A DNA stretch of 64,000 nt from Protonemura montana (GCA_947568835.1 OX387604.1:3328001-3392000); one strand, 5' to 3'; counted from the first letter of the stretch, positions 39,456 to 53,200 are shown. Notes: a model not told the origin generated them from the letters alone. Numbers and translations are program-made.

Positions 39456-39954
39456 ATTGTTCTCTGATTGTTAGAAACTTTAGAAGCAAAATATACAAGT
39501 AAATTTCAAACTCACGGTGGAAATGTGTGACGCTGAAAGTGACTAAACGCCTTTACTTGCAACTTATAATTCAAGAAAAAGTTTCAACCTGCATCCGACG
39601 GCCGGCATTTTAGCATTCAACACAAGAGTGTAAGTACTTTTCCTACGCGTCAAAATATAACTAACATCTTTATAAACTCGAATATATGTATTCTCAGTAA
39701 ACCAAATTAATAAAATAATTTTAATTATTCTTTCAAAAGTGATTTTTACTTAAATTAAACTAAAATTTCAAGTGGCACAAAACTAGGCTTAATACTTGAT
39801 GAAATGCTTACCAAAAGATGCAAAAGCGGACGCACGCGAAGTATAAAAAACTTATCTTCGTTAACTCTTAATAATTCACGTCACTACCAAGAAAAGCTAC
39901 ACTCAAAAATCACCTAATCAAATAGAAAAAGAAAATGAAACAATTCTCGTGGAT

Positions 39955-40330
39955 CGTACACATTCGTAGCCCGCGTTCGTTCCCCGTATCCACGCAATCG
40001 CACTATACGCAGTTGCCGATGATGCCGGTAATGCGTGCTGTATACACAATTCCCTAACGCATCGTTAGGCGCGAGCCATTACGTAGCTTGGCAGGGTAAC
40101 GTGCTAGTTACAGTGTATACCGAATGAGTGTGCATGTCTCTGGACAGCGCTTCTAGCCATGGCGGAAGGTTGGGGCTTAGAAGTTAGGTTGGAGCATGGT
40201 TGGAGGCTGCAAGTTGATCTTGTGACTGTGAATTGTGCTGCTGGCCTGGCTGGCTGGTACATAGGCGAATAGCAGCATCGGCAGCGGCGGCGGTGGCGGC
40301 GGTGGCGGCGGCGTCGGCGGTATATGATTC
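39955..40330. promoter_or_regulatory. GC islet with GGC trinucleotide repeat
   Basis: GC- and CpG-richer sequence contains a perfect hairpin CCTAACG-CAT-CGTTAGG (40053-40069). It ends in an imperfect (GGC)n run at 40271-40320. On the minus strand two overlapping frames cross the run and give poly-Pro and poly-Ala. Both look like repeat by-products, and neither begins or ends at a clear splice site. Promoter or untranslated exon is possible. Confidence 0.25.
40271..40320. repeat. Imperfect (GGC)n trinucleotide repeat
   Basis: About 16 GGC/GGT/GTC/ATC-type triplets in a row, mostly GGC. Confidence 0.85.
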
Positions 40331-40417
40331 AGTCCATAGATCAGCATGAGAGAGAAATAGTAGAAACGGAGCGCGACCAATGCAGAGCAGGACTGAATGG
40401 AGATTATTCATGTCCAT

Positions 40418-43400
40418 GAGAGCAAAAAAGCATATGAATATATGTAGGGAGATAACTTTTGACTTGTGTATCAGAGATATGTGTAAAAAGACGTTTGGTT
40501 TGGGATTGAGAAAGATTGGTGGAGAAATCTCATGTGGAATATGATGGGGTTGGTTAAATGTATCTTGAGCTTGTCCTTATACGTTGTCATTTTGATTGAT
40601 AATTATTATACTGTGATTAATTAAATGATAACAGTTACAAGGCTCTGCTGGAGAGTCGTAATTAATTTCCAAGCCGAGGAAACGGGGAATGACGTTACGG
40701 GAATAGCCAAATATTAGTGGTTTTATTATAGGTCGTAAAACGGCGAGTGTTATCCCAGTTTTTAAATTTAAATTGAAATGTAATGTACTATCACTTTGCA
40801 AGTAGATAAGTAGTCACAGCTTCCTAAAAGGGGCACAATTCTCGCGACGAATCAAGAGGCCTCTGGCCTGATATTGACATGAAAACGTTTATTTTACCTC
40901 ACAGACAGAATGTTTGATAAATTTAGGCTTTGTCAGTATTTTACTTCAGGATAGACGTTGATGCTCCCTTTCAACCAGATGTGTCATGTTTGAACTATCG
41001 CGGCACATATTATAAGGAATCTATTTCTGCTTTGAAAATAATTTAAATATTATTTAGAGCATTGAGCAGCTGAGCGCAGTGTAAATATCACTGCCCTCAC
41101 TTCCTCATATCTATTTCTTTTCACTTCTTTCGTGAATAGACCAAGAAGTTTGCTTTGAATTCTTATTATCCCCAGTATTGGCTTTAATAGAAACGAACTT
41201 GATCACATTGCCAGAAGATGCAGTTCTTCTGCTGTGGAAAGTTTACTTTAACGCAATAGAAAATTATATGTGAATATTTATTTGAAAACATTTGGCGCGG
41301 AAACGTTTAAGTATTCCACTAACATCTCTTACATCCATGAAACGTTGGACATTTTGACAACGTGCCCTACATTGGGGATTATCGCAGGAGTCAGCTAAGA
41401 ATTACAGTGCAGTTCAACACGCAGCGAAACGAAATTTCGAATTCCGGCAGAGCATCTATCTGATCCGGCAGAGCTTTTCATTACTGTATACCTCTCCGGT
41501 CGTATTTTGGTAGCGATTTGTATTCTGGAGGTGCTTTTCTACCCGCCGCGTCGTAGCTTATAGCCGTTGTTTACGACACGGATGTTAGATCAAGTTGGAC
41601 AGTCAGCTATCCTGGCCTGGAAATTTTATTGATATTTGCCTTTTGTAATACTCCTTGCTTGTAAGAGATGGCTTTTGGCTGCAAGGATAGAGCTGCGATT
41701 TCGCAATATCGTGCGGAGATGGTGCACAAGTGCTACAGATGTGTCGCGAAGCTGGGCAGAATTGAAAAGTTTTTTTGAATATGAAGAAACGGGGAACGTG
41801 AATATATTATTTCGTTTAACATTTATTTAAAATTGTGCAATGAAAAGTCTGTGGATGAGCTGAAATAATTTTTCATTTTGGACTTGCGTGAAAATTGAAT
41901 TGTCTATAGGTGTATGAAGTTATGATTGGTTTATTCTCACAGTATATTTAAATTGGCTGCGCTAGCGTTTATGTTCAAGAAGAGTGATATTCCCAAACGG
42001 CAGATGCTGAGAAAAACATGAAGGCAATTTTCTTCGTGGATCCCACTCGGTCACATGCAACATGGGGCAAATTGGCATCGTGACATAAAATAAATTAATT
42101 AAGTTTTCTCGCTTGAGGGATAGAGAAGAAGGGTGCCCTCATCTAACACGGCGTTCATTTTCCAAGAAAAGAAAATGATGATGAAGGAAACGAAATGAAA
42201 TGAAACGAATTGATGGAAATGAAGAATGACTGCTAGGACGACAGACCGTCGTAATCTTAGATCGAATTATGACGAGTACGTGAGGCCATCTTCTTAACTG
42301 TTGTTGCCCGAACGAGCTAACAAGGTTTTTTCTAGAGTTTTTCCAAAGCTACGCTTTTTGTGATAAGTTTGGAATTTTGGGGAGGGGACTCCCACGAACC
42401 ATCATCACCGTCTTGTGTCGTAGAGTCTTAGAGTCTTAGCGTTGATGTCGAGTGCCAAGTGTGTCCCCTATTTACGAGGGCACGTAAAGGAGACGACAAG
42501 ATTACTCTCAAGCAAGGTGAACATCAGCGGCTTATGAAAGCGTAAATCACGCGGATAAAATTCACGCTTACAAATGTCATCTCCAAATGTGCAATTTCAA
42601 CAACAACAAAAAGAAAATAAACGAATAAACCTGCCAAATATGGGACGGCTTTATATTGCAAACTTCTCGATATGTTTTTTTTTTTTGGTTTTGTAATTTA
42701 AGAAAGAAAATATGTAGTGATACATGTGCTGAGACGGTACTTTTGAGTTTTGCATTACGAATAAAATGGTAAACCGGCTTTACTGGCTTTACCGGTATCA
42801 AATAATAGCATTGAAGGTACAAAATTATAGATATGCAAAACAAATTTATTTTATAATTTATATTTTAAAAATAGTTGTCTTGGAAAATAAACAGTGGGCA
42901 TTTGTATTGAGTTGTTTGAGATAATGCTTGGCTGCACACACCTGATCGCAATTCAGAACTGAGTCCAGTAAACGAGTGCTAAAGGTAACGATAAAGATGC
43001 AGGCTACAGGGGAATTGCTTTTTGTGACGTTAATTCAGACTACGCGTATGATAGATTCCTAATTGTTTATAAGATCTCTTCCTAATGGGTCTATACTCAA
43101 GTATTACACTTACATGTTCGTCTGGAAGAAGAAGAAAATGTGAGTTCGCTCACAATACTTAAGTACTGCTATCACATAGAAGAAGCGTGAACATGAAAGC
43201 AAAATGATTTATGATCATTTTGAAATCATTTAACGATAATTTAGTGTCATGTTTTCATAAAAAAAAAATGAATGCTATCACTGATTTATACTTCAAGAAA
43301 ATACTTATTTTTTGAATAATTGTTTTACTTGCACAACTCTAGGGACAATTTTCTTGAATAGCATTTTACTGTAATGTTACATCACAGAACCATCGCTAAA

Positions 43401-44617
43401 GTCAACCTGTTCTACAAATTATGAAATTTAGTTCCAAGATGAACTCGTTAAAAGTTTGTGATGGTAAAGTCTCAAGAAATAAAAGTGTAAAACTCGTCCA
43501 AGTGTAGAACTTGCAAGCATAAAATGATTTAACAAATAAAATTTGATGAAAGCACGGGACGGTGTTCTATAGTGAGTCGTGTCTTTATAAAGTTTTCGAG
43601 TAAACGTGAAAACGTTCGTAGTCAAACGTCGTCATGGATTAGTTTCGTCGAGTCTTGATGAAAGTAGCTTATTTCAGAGAGTGTTTGGCGTCTTAGATGA
43701 AAGCCGCGGCTAAGAATCACTGTGAATGGAAATTGAGAAAACGCCTACACGCAGCCCGCAGAACAATTCATGGCACCTCCACCAACGATAAAACCAAAAT
43801 CTAATTTTTTCTCTTCGGCGTTGACAAAAACATGTCATATACCTACCACTGAGCTAAAAAGAAACTAAAGCTAGGAATTCTTTATACTTAAATGAAGTGA
43901 ATTCTTCCTTGTCAAAATGATCAGCAATAGTGATTCGTCTTTCCTAGCTATCCTTTCCTTCCCATCTACCACCAGAGGAATAAAACGACTATGTTTATCA
44001 TTATTTAGACTATTTGTAAGACTAAATAAAAAAAAGTACTTCCAGTTTTTCCCTATTCTTTATCTTTGTTTCTACTTCGAAATAAATCAGCATATTCAAG
44101 AATCCTCAACCATTTCAATAAAATTGTTCAATAATATAAATTACATTGGCAATGATTTTTGATACTTAAATTCAAACTGCATAGTTGTTATTAAAAAATT
44201 ATTCAGAAGAAATTGATAAAAAAATTTCAGTGGCACCTCGTGTGCATGGATAAATGTGAATCAAAAATGTAAACGTGTTTTGATTTAACAATTGAAATGG
44301 GAGATCTAATACACCAGTCATCAACAGGTACGCCACCATCTTTTGCCAAATGAAGATACCCTTTTGGTCTTTGGCTGAGATTAGTGAAAAGTGTCACCAT
44401 TGTGGATCCTCATAAACCTTTCCGCCGAGCTATCTTAGGATGAATTTTAAAAAACATAACACATATCTTTCCACATAACTGACTTAGATATAAATCTGTT
44501 TAAAAGTTCTAAGACTCGAACACATCTTTGTTACGATCTTAGCAGAAGAAACATCATAAAGAAGCTACCTGATCATGAGCATGAGCATTACACATAGATT
44601 TAGTTCTTCTAGTATTG
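40418..44617. other. Abd-B 5' flank, segment 7: no supported gene
   Basis: No coding gene is recognised. A direct repeat of TCCGGCAGAGC occurs at 41443-41453 and 41464-41474, inside a slightly GC-richer stretch (about 41390-41580). The remainder is AT-rich with nothing seen. Confidence 0.6.
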
Positions 44618-44888
44618 GGTGTAGATAGGTCCATCTAGCAATAAGTCACCAATAGTTATAGCAATAGGTCCATCTAGCAATAGACCCGTATAGCATGAAC
44701 CATTATTCGCATTTGTTTTTATTTAATTAAATGTCAAGTCATGTTATAGTATTCAGTACAATGGTGCAATGTTTTAAAGTATAGCAATAGACCCGTGTAG
44801 CAATAGACCCTTATAGCAATAGGTCCATCTAGCAAGAGACCCGTATAGCAATAGGTCCATCTAGAAATGGACCCATCTTGCTTATGGT
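44618..44888. repeat. 16-bp minisatellite interrupted by an 86-bp block
   Basis: Two alternating unit types, AGCAATAGGTCCATCT and AGCAATAGACCCGTAT, form a short left array (to 44694) and a longer right array (44781-44888). Outer units are degenerate. Between them sits the block 44695-44780. Confidence 0.9.
44695..44780. repeat. 86-bp duplicated block, copy 1
   Basis: It has the same length as the block at 45107-45192 and differs from it at six positions (about 93% identity), in direct orientation. Both flanks are minisatellite units. Confidence 0.95.
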
Positions 44889-45106
44889 CTATGCGAATTT
44901 AACAAATAAACAATTCTGGTTTGTTTTCAAGTACTTGATCTCTATTGCATTTAGCAGAAGATCGTAAATTGTAGATGAGAAATGGTTGGGAGGGTTTAAG
45001 CTTTTTTAGAAGAGAGAGGGGAAAACTCAATTATTCTACGCTATATAAATTATTGTGTAACTGTAAAAAGGTCTTGACGCATCCCTGCTGTAAGCCGACC
45101 CCTTGA

Positions 45107-45192
45107 ATGAACCATTATTCGTATGTGTTTTTATTTAATGCAATGTCAAGCCATGTTATAGTATTCAGTACAATGGCGCAATGTTTTAAAGT
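45107..45192. repeat. 86-bp duplicated block, copy 2
   Basis: Direct copy of 44695-44780, 412 bp downstream. It is not flanked by minisatellite units. Confidence 0.95.
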
Positions 45193-48100
45193 TAAAATTA
45201 TTTTGCATATTAATAGGTGGATATATCCTGTTAAAATTTTCATTCGGTTGAGGATTGTGAATATAAATGGAAAATTATATACATCCTAACTACCGAGTTA
45301 TAACAGAGTGGGTTTACAAAAAACATACACAGAGTTTTTTAACCATAGCACTGAAAATCTACTCACTCAACGTGAATTTTGAAGATAAAAAAAACATCTC
45401 TGGGTTTATTGGAGCTATAAGCAATTGGCGATGCGCAAGAAAGATTTCTTCACTTCTCATGTAAAAGGAATGATAAATCGAATGACCTCATAAATAATAA
45501 AATATTTATCAGCGATGAACGATGTGCAGTTCCCCGCCAAATGTGGATCAAGTTGCATGTGAGGATATACGGACACAAATCGTAAATGTTGATCGAAATT
45601 CATGAAGAGAAAAAGAAATAAATGGGGCGGAAAGAAGCGTGAACATAAACTACGAATATATTTGAAAAGTTCACAAAAAAATAAAAAAATAAAATATAAA
45701 CAATAAAAATCTAAAATATAGGAGCATCATGAAATAAAATCAAATAAAACCAAATCTCATTCCCGAACGTGAAATGCATACCTAATTACTTAAATAAAAA
45801 CTAGCAACCATTTCTAGGGAGCTTATTTCGGTTTAATTTTGACTGCAGGAACATGTTAACAGAATTGAAAGAGGTCTTCGTAGACAAAGACTTCAGCCAC
45901 AGACACATGGAACACCATGCAAATCCAGATGCATGCTGCTAGCCAAGATACTAATTATATTCCTTGAAAATAAATTCTTTTATCAGCTCTAGGTATACTA
46001 CAGGTTACGCTGAGAATGCTCAGACCACAGTTATTTATGGCAAAACCTGTTACAAAAAAAACGGTCATTAATTAAGAAAAAATATAATATTCTGGCAACA
46101 TCTTGTGCGCATTTAGCCTAATCTTGATCATAAACTAGAACAGTTTATTATAGTAAGGTTTATAATTATTTTTGAGTGAACCAATCAAGCCTGACTTTCG
46201 ATTAAGCATCAGAAAGCTTCTGGAGTTTCTTGCTGCAGGCATGGAAGGCGTCAGTGGTAGCAAAAGCAACTGACCACTTCATATACTAACCGAGAGCATT
46301 TCGAATTAGATTAGAGTCATTCAAGTGAGGTACTACACCCAACGTGGAGCATAACAAGCTGAACAATATACGTGTACCCTTCCAGTATAACTACATACAC
46401 TCGGCATGGGAACATACTGCATGTTAAAAAGAAGATGGCTGACTCACTATGTTTTATCTTTCTTTGACCAATACGAAGTTTTCGGATAAGAATTGAGTTT
46501 GCGCTCTTTTGTTGCTACAGAGCAGATCTATACTTTACCCCTGACTGGGCAGGCAATCTTCTATACACGTCACGACGCTCCACCAAAACCATTAATAAAG
46601 CTAGCAGGGTGGCTTTGCTAGCAGTAAACCAGCATCCTCGTCAGCGCCGGTATAACATAGCGAGCGCTAGAGCGCTGCTAGAGCTAGCGCCCGCTAGCCT
46701 CCCTCCCTTGATCGGGGTAAAGCCCTTCGCAGGACCGATCTGCTCCCGTTGCTAGCTGGTCTAACATGCCATCTGTGTAGTGTAGTTTTCTGTGGTAAAT
46801 GCAAGTCAGCAACTTTGTTATATATTACGACTCGAGTTACTATTTTGTATTCTCCACATGAAATTTAATCTGGTAAAAGCATAAAAATAAAGAAGCCAAT
46901 TATGGTAAAGATGCCTTATGTATTTATAGTTACTATTCTGACATTGCAACATTCAGCTAAATAGTCAGTAATAATGAAACGTGTGTGCTTAGTCTATATA
47001 TAATTATTTATAAGGTGGGTATTAATTTATAAAGTTCCAATAGGATACTTTATCACTTTCTTACATGTAGTACATTCGTCTAATGAGAGTGTGGTCAGTG
47101 ATCAGATGTTATCAAATGATTAACCATAAAAGTGCGATGAAGTGGTAGACATTATAACATGTATCAAACCTGCTATTCTGTTTATTTTACACGTATACTT
47201 TGTTTTATTTAGCACTGGTATATTTTATCAATTTTATCAACTTTTTTTTCCGCAAAAATATACCTCTATTGGTTTATATACCTTACTTATATTTTGCAAT
47301 AAAAAGTAACGATTATCTTTGTCTTTTTGCTAACATGGGTGGTCTTGTATAGCTTGATTACCTCTCCATATGTGAAAACAATAAAATATCCTGTATAGTT
47401 TTTTTTTTCACTTTACGAATCATCTCGCCATGAAATGCGTTATACAATATAAGCTAAAAACCATTCGTTTGAATTGTAATTCTTGTCAAATTAAACTTAA
47501 TGATTCAAGTGTTAATGAACTTCTAAGATTATCAAAATCTTAAAGATTTGTTTATTTTCCTGTCGGCCACAAAAAAAGCTAATAGTTAGTAACTAATCTA
47601 AGGCTCAATGGCTTCTGAATTTGCAATGACGATCACGCAACGGAAATAATAGCCATACTAAACTAGTAGTCGCCTTGCGGGCACGCATGACTCAAATCAC
47701 ATAGCCATGTTCATCCTGCATTTAAATTACAGAGCCTTGGGCATTCAAATTTTACATCTGTTGTCTTTATGATCATACTCAATAAAATAATACCTGTGGA
47801 GTAGCAACGTTTATAATTTATAGTGCGTAGGTGAGGTTTGTAAACAAAATTGAGAGTAAATTCTGATTATTCATGGATTAAATGAAAGTAAAATTGAAAA
47901 TCGTCTAGCCTTGCCACAGGCCACACGCATCTGCCCAATAAAATGACACTGTATTTATTTCTAGCTGAGCTGATGAGTATTTCTAACTAACTAGATGCGG
48001 ACAATTAGTGGTGGGAAGGTACAGGAGTGCGGTCCCCACATCTGTGCCTTTACAGTTCTTGAGTTTCAGGTGAGCATCATACTTTTAGCATTGCAGCTGA

Positions 48101-49203
48101 CAATAATTAAAAGAACGGTGACATTTTCTTGAAACTCAAGATTGAGAGAACCACACGTTAATGATCGTGGCTACGCTTTTGCAGATATGTTAATTCGGTT
48201 TTCGGCATAGTTCTTGTTCGAGTTCAAATTAGTTTATCCGAGATAACCTTAAATTTATCTACCATAGAAAATGTACCTCCCTTGTCAGTATTTCTCAGTT
48301 TTCTGTATTCGAAGTTGTTGATGTGGACCTATTTTATGTTCAGCTATTGCGCCTTACAAGCGACACTAGCGGCATCAAGGGGAGGTAGTCGTACTTATTA
48401 GCGGTCGATAAAGCAGACACCCTCGAGAGTGACCTGCGCAGATGACATGGTGCGCTACAGTGCTAAGATACTGCAGGTGATATGAACCGTTCACTGCGCA
48501 TTCTCTGTAAGATTTTGAGAACTCTGCGTAGGTCTTATGATTTCAGCACTCCTTTTATCAGTCCCTTATTTTCCAGAACTCATATTAGTTTACAAAATGC
48601 AGTTTCTTTTTGGAAACCTTTAAAAAATAAGTAACTCGACAGCAGATAAGTTTTTTGAGTCCTGGTGTTCGAAAAACGTAATACCATAATGACGAGTCCA
48701 GGTCGTCGCGTTTTGTGAAACAAAATTAAAACTAAGAAACTTGCAGCGTTCTTAAGTCATCGATATATTATCGACAAAGTACACAATATTTTCTTTAATC
48801 TCTTATTAATCCAAGATATGAACGCAGGTCGTGGAATGCCCTTAAAATAATATAACTTTACTATAGCAGGTCCTACATCTTGGGTGTTCTCCTACCGTCC
48901 GCTCGTATCCCAGCAAGTATATTAGCTTTTGATTATAGATCAACTAAAAACCGTACAAAATGCCACAATTGACATAACGAAACTCAAGACCAATGCCACT
49001 TTTTTCACGTCACCACCAAAGTTTCCATAAACCTTTATTAGGGATTTATAACTCGGTTTTAAACAAAAACAAAACAAAAAACTGCAGTTTGTGTACATTC
49101 GCCTTGTCAATACACATTAAATATTAACTAAATAATAAAAATACACGAACAACGCTGTTAAAAGCCACTTCACTATTTTATGTACAAGCACATCATAAAT
49201 GAG
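45193..49203. other. Abd-B 5' flank, segment 8: no supported gene
   Basis: No coding gene is recognised. The GC-rich GCTAGC cluster (46600-46756) is the only strong feature. The rest is AT-rich, with no repeats or RNA genes that I can recognise. Confidence 0.6.
46600..46756. promoter_or_regulatory. Cluster of five GCTAGC palindromes in a GC islet
   Basis: GCTAGC occurs at 46600-46605, 46617-46622, 46683-46688, 46693-46698 and 46751-46756. AGCGCT occurs at 46663-46668 and 46671-46676. The surrounding sequence is GC-rich in an AT-rich region. By rough base-frequency arithmetic, 157 bp should hold far fewer than one GCTAGC. Homotypic clustering suggests a protein-binding array, or local duplication of a short palindrome. 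No factor is identified. Confidence 0.45.
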
Positions 49204-49253
49204 CAGGCAGGCAGGCAGGCAAACAGGCAGGCAAGCAGGCAGGCAAGCAGGCA
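49204..49253. repeat. (AGGC)n tetranucleotide repeat
   Basis: About 12 AGGC units interrupted by AAAC and AAGC. Confidence 0.9.
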
Positions 49254-49994
49254 CCAGGAGGGAAGCGAACTCTGTAATGCGCCAATAGAGTGGGCTAGTG
49301 GTGGTTAAACAATGAAGTAACGCACGCTTCCATTACAGTCTTCTATCGCATGAAACTAGGAACACACTCGTGTTTATATAACAAGATTATTATGTATCAT
49401 ATAATGGCTAACCATAAGATCATAATGAGCCTATTAACCACTCAAAGACGTGCCACTGTGTTGAAAGGAACACTTTAACCGTCACGAGATCAATCATCAA
49501 ATTTTGTTTCATTTGTTTTAAATGACTCTTATTTAACACTTAACAGACACGAAGAGCCGATTTCGATTAAATGGTTTGCACTTAAAGATCAAGGAAAATG
49601 GTGACATTATCAACCCCTTTTATTTTATCTATAGATGAAGTACGGTTTGAGATAGACACCTTCGATTCCGGTGTTCAAACTGCCTATATAAACAAATCAG
49701 TCAATAAATTTGTACTTGAACACTTTTCGATTTCAAATTTTGTTTACACCAAGCGAAATCAATTTTCTTTACCCACTCGATTATTATTATTCGTTTACTA
49801 CGTTAAGAGCTTTCATGTAACATGTTTGTATGTTTAATTTCACAACATTTAAAATCAAAGTTCTTACAACGCATGATTGAACAAGTTTAAGATTTGGCAG
49901 GTTATAAATAAAATGATACACTAATATAAATCAACGGCAATAAAAATGCTAGCGCTTTTGGTGGCAAAAAGAGTAAACTAACTTTGGAATGGAA
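49254..49994. other. Non-genic spacer
   Basis: AT-rich sequence between the (AGGC)n repeat and the next GC islet. A 79-codon frame from a true ATG at 49598 on the plus strand shows no recognisable motif and is probably chance. Confidence 0.5.
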
Positions 49995-50280
49995 ACTTTT
50001 CATGCTCATGCGCAGTGAAAAAGGTTAACACTAGTATATTCAGAAGACAGATGCGACTGAAAAAAGAGCTGGCTCCCCAAGCAAGCCAATAGCTAGAGCG
50101 TGCAGCTGTAATGGTTGTCCTTGAATGCGATGAGGAGGCTGCCCATGGGCTCCTATTGGGACGCATGCCATAAAACAGGTTGCCGACATTCATACGCGGC
50201 TCAATAGCGTCGCAAGGATGGCCGTCAAGCATGCGCAGTAGAATAAGCAAGACTTTCCCACCAATCACTGTGCTCAAGGG
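49995..50280. promoter_or_regulatory. Promoter-like GC islet with CCAAT and ATGCGCA motifs
   Basis: CATGCGCAGT occurs in direct orientation at 50007-50016 and 50230-50239, bracketing the islet. CCAAT boxes lie at 50086-50090, 50155-50159 (reversed) and 50261-50265. ATGCGCA resembles half of the GCGCATGCGC site bound by NRF-1 and its insect relative Ewg. A 99-codon minus-strand frame crosses the islet but begins without an ATG and is unrecognised. A dispersed repeat is an alternative. Confidence 0.3.
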
Positions 50281-53200
50281 GCAATGCCGTAAGAAAATCG
50301 ATCAGAGATTACTTGAAGAAGAAGTTGCTGTGTTATAGTTGGTAATGTACTCCGTCATTTGTTACACATAGAATAGATCTTTTGTTAGAATTTAGATTTG
50401 ATAAAATTCATAAATACTAGATTTGGGAAATGTGATGATGTTCGGAATATTCTTTGAATAGTGGGGAAAAGTTTAGAGGGTGTGAGTATATTATATCTCG
50501 TTTATTTTTCAGCAGAAAACTAGAGTCATGGAAATATATTTCGTATTAGAGCATTTTAGTTTGGTATTTTTATGAAAATAAAGTGACATATTTACAAAAT
50601 TACGAGCCAACAGCGTTTTATAGCTTATGATCTCAGAATAAATATTATTTTCACTGACTTCTGAATTTTGCCTTATTGCATCAATTGTAATAAGTACACA
50701 CGTGCATACATAAACAAATATAAGACTAATACTAATAAGATCCATCCCGTTGAAAATGTACTGGGCAGTCCCTTTAAAATTGATCACATTCAAAACACTG
50801 AATTTAATAGACTATAAACTTTTTAAACTTCTATAATGCCAATAGGCAAAGGTTATCTTTATTGACCAAAGTCATTATCACTTGTAGCATAAACAACCTA
50901 GCACATAAAATACTACGGTATTTAGTTTAACCTTAAAATTTTATGGAGCTTCTTATGGATTTAAATCTAACAATAAAATAATAATAATTTGTATTTGTGG
51001 TCGTGTAACATAGTATTACACTCCTGTGATTAGAACTGAAGTGTTAATAGAAATAATAATAAGTGGTGGCGTGTGCCAAACGCTAAGATGGCAATATCTC
51101 GTAAGAAAACAGAGTTTGTCAATGGATGGTAACTTCGGTGGTTAAGTGGTGGCATAAAGACCCATTAAACTTTTCTACAACAAAATTTAAGAAGTCATTA
51201 CTTTTGTAGCTTCATATATTTGCTATTGTGCTAGGCTTGGAAGTTACATGTAAGATTTTTATTTCCGCCACAGTAAATATGTGTGAAAAGTATATTTTGT
51301 CGGTCGACGTTGCAATGATATAAATTATTAATAAATTGCATCCTTTTTAACATTGTATTGTGACGGGGCTAGCCATGCATATATATATATATTTTTTTTT
51401 TTATTCAACGTTTTATTATTTTTTTTGTGTTATCAAAATTAAAAAGAGCTCACATGCGAAATACTGTTGCTGATTTGATTGAAGAGATGGAACTGTGTCT
51501 ACTTATACCAACTTTATTATACGTTAGCAAACCAGATAATTAGGAATAGGTATAAAAATATGATATACGTTATAACCATTTATAACCATGAAATTCAAAA
51601 AAATATGAGCGTCGTGTATTAATTGAAATCTAAAACTAATCATAGTGGTCATTAGCAAATTTAAAGAGTGTAAAATAATGGCTCGAAATTGTTATTTATT
51701 TTTCAACGACGGCATTGTGCTACTGTTTGCAGCAATGGTCAAAATAACGAATTCTTTTAGAAGACTATTTCTATTTTCGTTGCCTGCTGTTAAAATAAAT
51801 CAAATTATGGAACATATTTTCATCCTCAGTTATACAGAAATCAGAAGCTACTCAGAAGGTTAGTTTCCACAAGCTTTTGAATTTGATTTAATCATTGAAA
51901 ATGTTTCGTCTATTTATACCCAACTACATTTACATCTTTTTTTTGTAATTCCCATAGCTACCTTCACATAAAACCGTCATGAAACCGCGGTGAAGAAGAG
52001 GCATTTTATAGGTACAGATATTTGATGACGAATTACACATTGAATTACATGAATAACCTACAAAGAAATCACAATTATAAATAGCTAAAATGACTAAAAA
52101 TATCTCAATCGATTAAATGTCCTGATAATTTTATTCAGTTGTTGATATCTTTCATTAAAATAATTCCCCTTAAGACCCATAATGAGTTCAAAGATTTTAT
52201 AAGAGTAATATTTTATGAAAAAAAATGCAGTTGAGTGAACTGTTACGCATCAAGAAGAATGCAATATCTGAGAGCCAGCAAGTCTAACATATCTTGATTA
52301 TCATGAGTCAGCCAAAGCTTGTACGCTACAATAAATCGCTACCCACTAGTTCGTATAGTCCCAGCTATAACCTACAATTAAATTTTCAGTTTTAGCCACA
52401 TTAGGATCATTTGCCACAATTTGGTGTAATTCATTTTGTGGGAATAATTTTAATTCACAATGCGCCTCTTTCCATTTTCCGATCAAATAACTCGCACTAT
52501 AGTGATAAATTAATTTAATTACCAACTAGGTAATGTATTTAACGTTAAGATCTAGTTAGGTGATCCACATGATCACATGACTCTCTCCGCTACCTATCAT
52601 CTAGTTCATTTACATAACGAGCTTAGTATTTATAATGATATGTTTTACCAAAAATTTGAAATAAACGTTCTGATAGGTTTACTCGATAAATGATTAATCG
52701 ATGAACGTAATTTTGCTGAGCTTATAAAATGGAATCTATTTTTTTTTTATCTAAAATTAAATACACACTCTCCAGATGCACATTCTAATAAGATAATGGT
52801 TTTAAAGATCATCAATAATTGATAATTAGCCCGTAGTGCGTGCAGCGTGCTTCATAATATTTGCGTTTACATAAATTTCCTGTATAAAAACAAAGCTTCG
52901 AGACATGGCAAATGGCAATAAAACGTTTTATAATGATAATAAAATTTGCTAATATGAGCATTATAGAACGATCAGATGGCTTTAGGCTCTAGGTTAAGTT
53001 TTACAATACGTAGTAGACAAACCGTTAGGACAGTTATCAAAAACACATGTTTTATCCTCATTTTAATAAATAATAAAAAGGACCTGGGGTGTTTTGTTTT
53101 TGCACCAAATAAACGAAATAAAAGGAATGATTTAAACCTCGGAAAAGCTGCGCAAAGATCGTCTAAAGTAATATTTGCTTTCCTAGTTAACGATTTACCC

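Larger units (their letters stand above)
35295..39954. other. Abd-B 5' flank, segment 6: no supported gene
   Basis: No coding gene is recognised. It contains a G17 tract (36009-36025), a patch with two CCAAT boxes near 38672 and 38703, and a serine-tRNA-like relic (39411-39455). The rest is AT-rich and shows nothing. Confidence 0.6.

Noticed and set aside
40177-40417. Poly-Pro and poly-Ala minus-strand frames as a coding exon
   Set aside because: Driven by the GGC repeat, with no convincing start or splice sites. Kept only as a regulatory or leader candidate.
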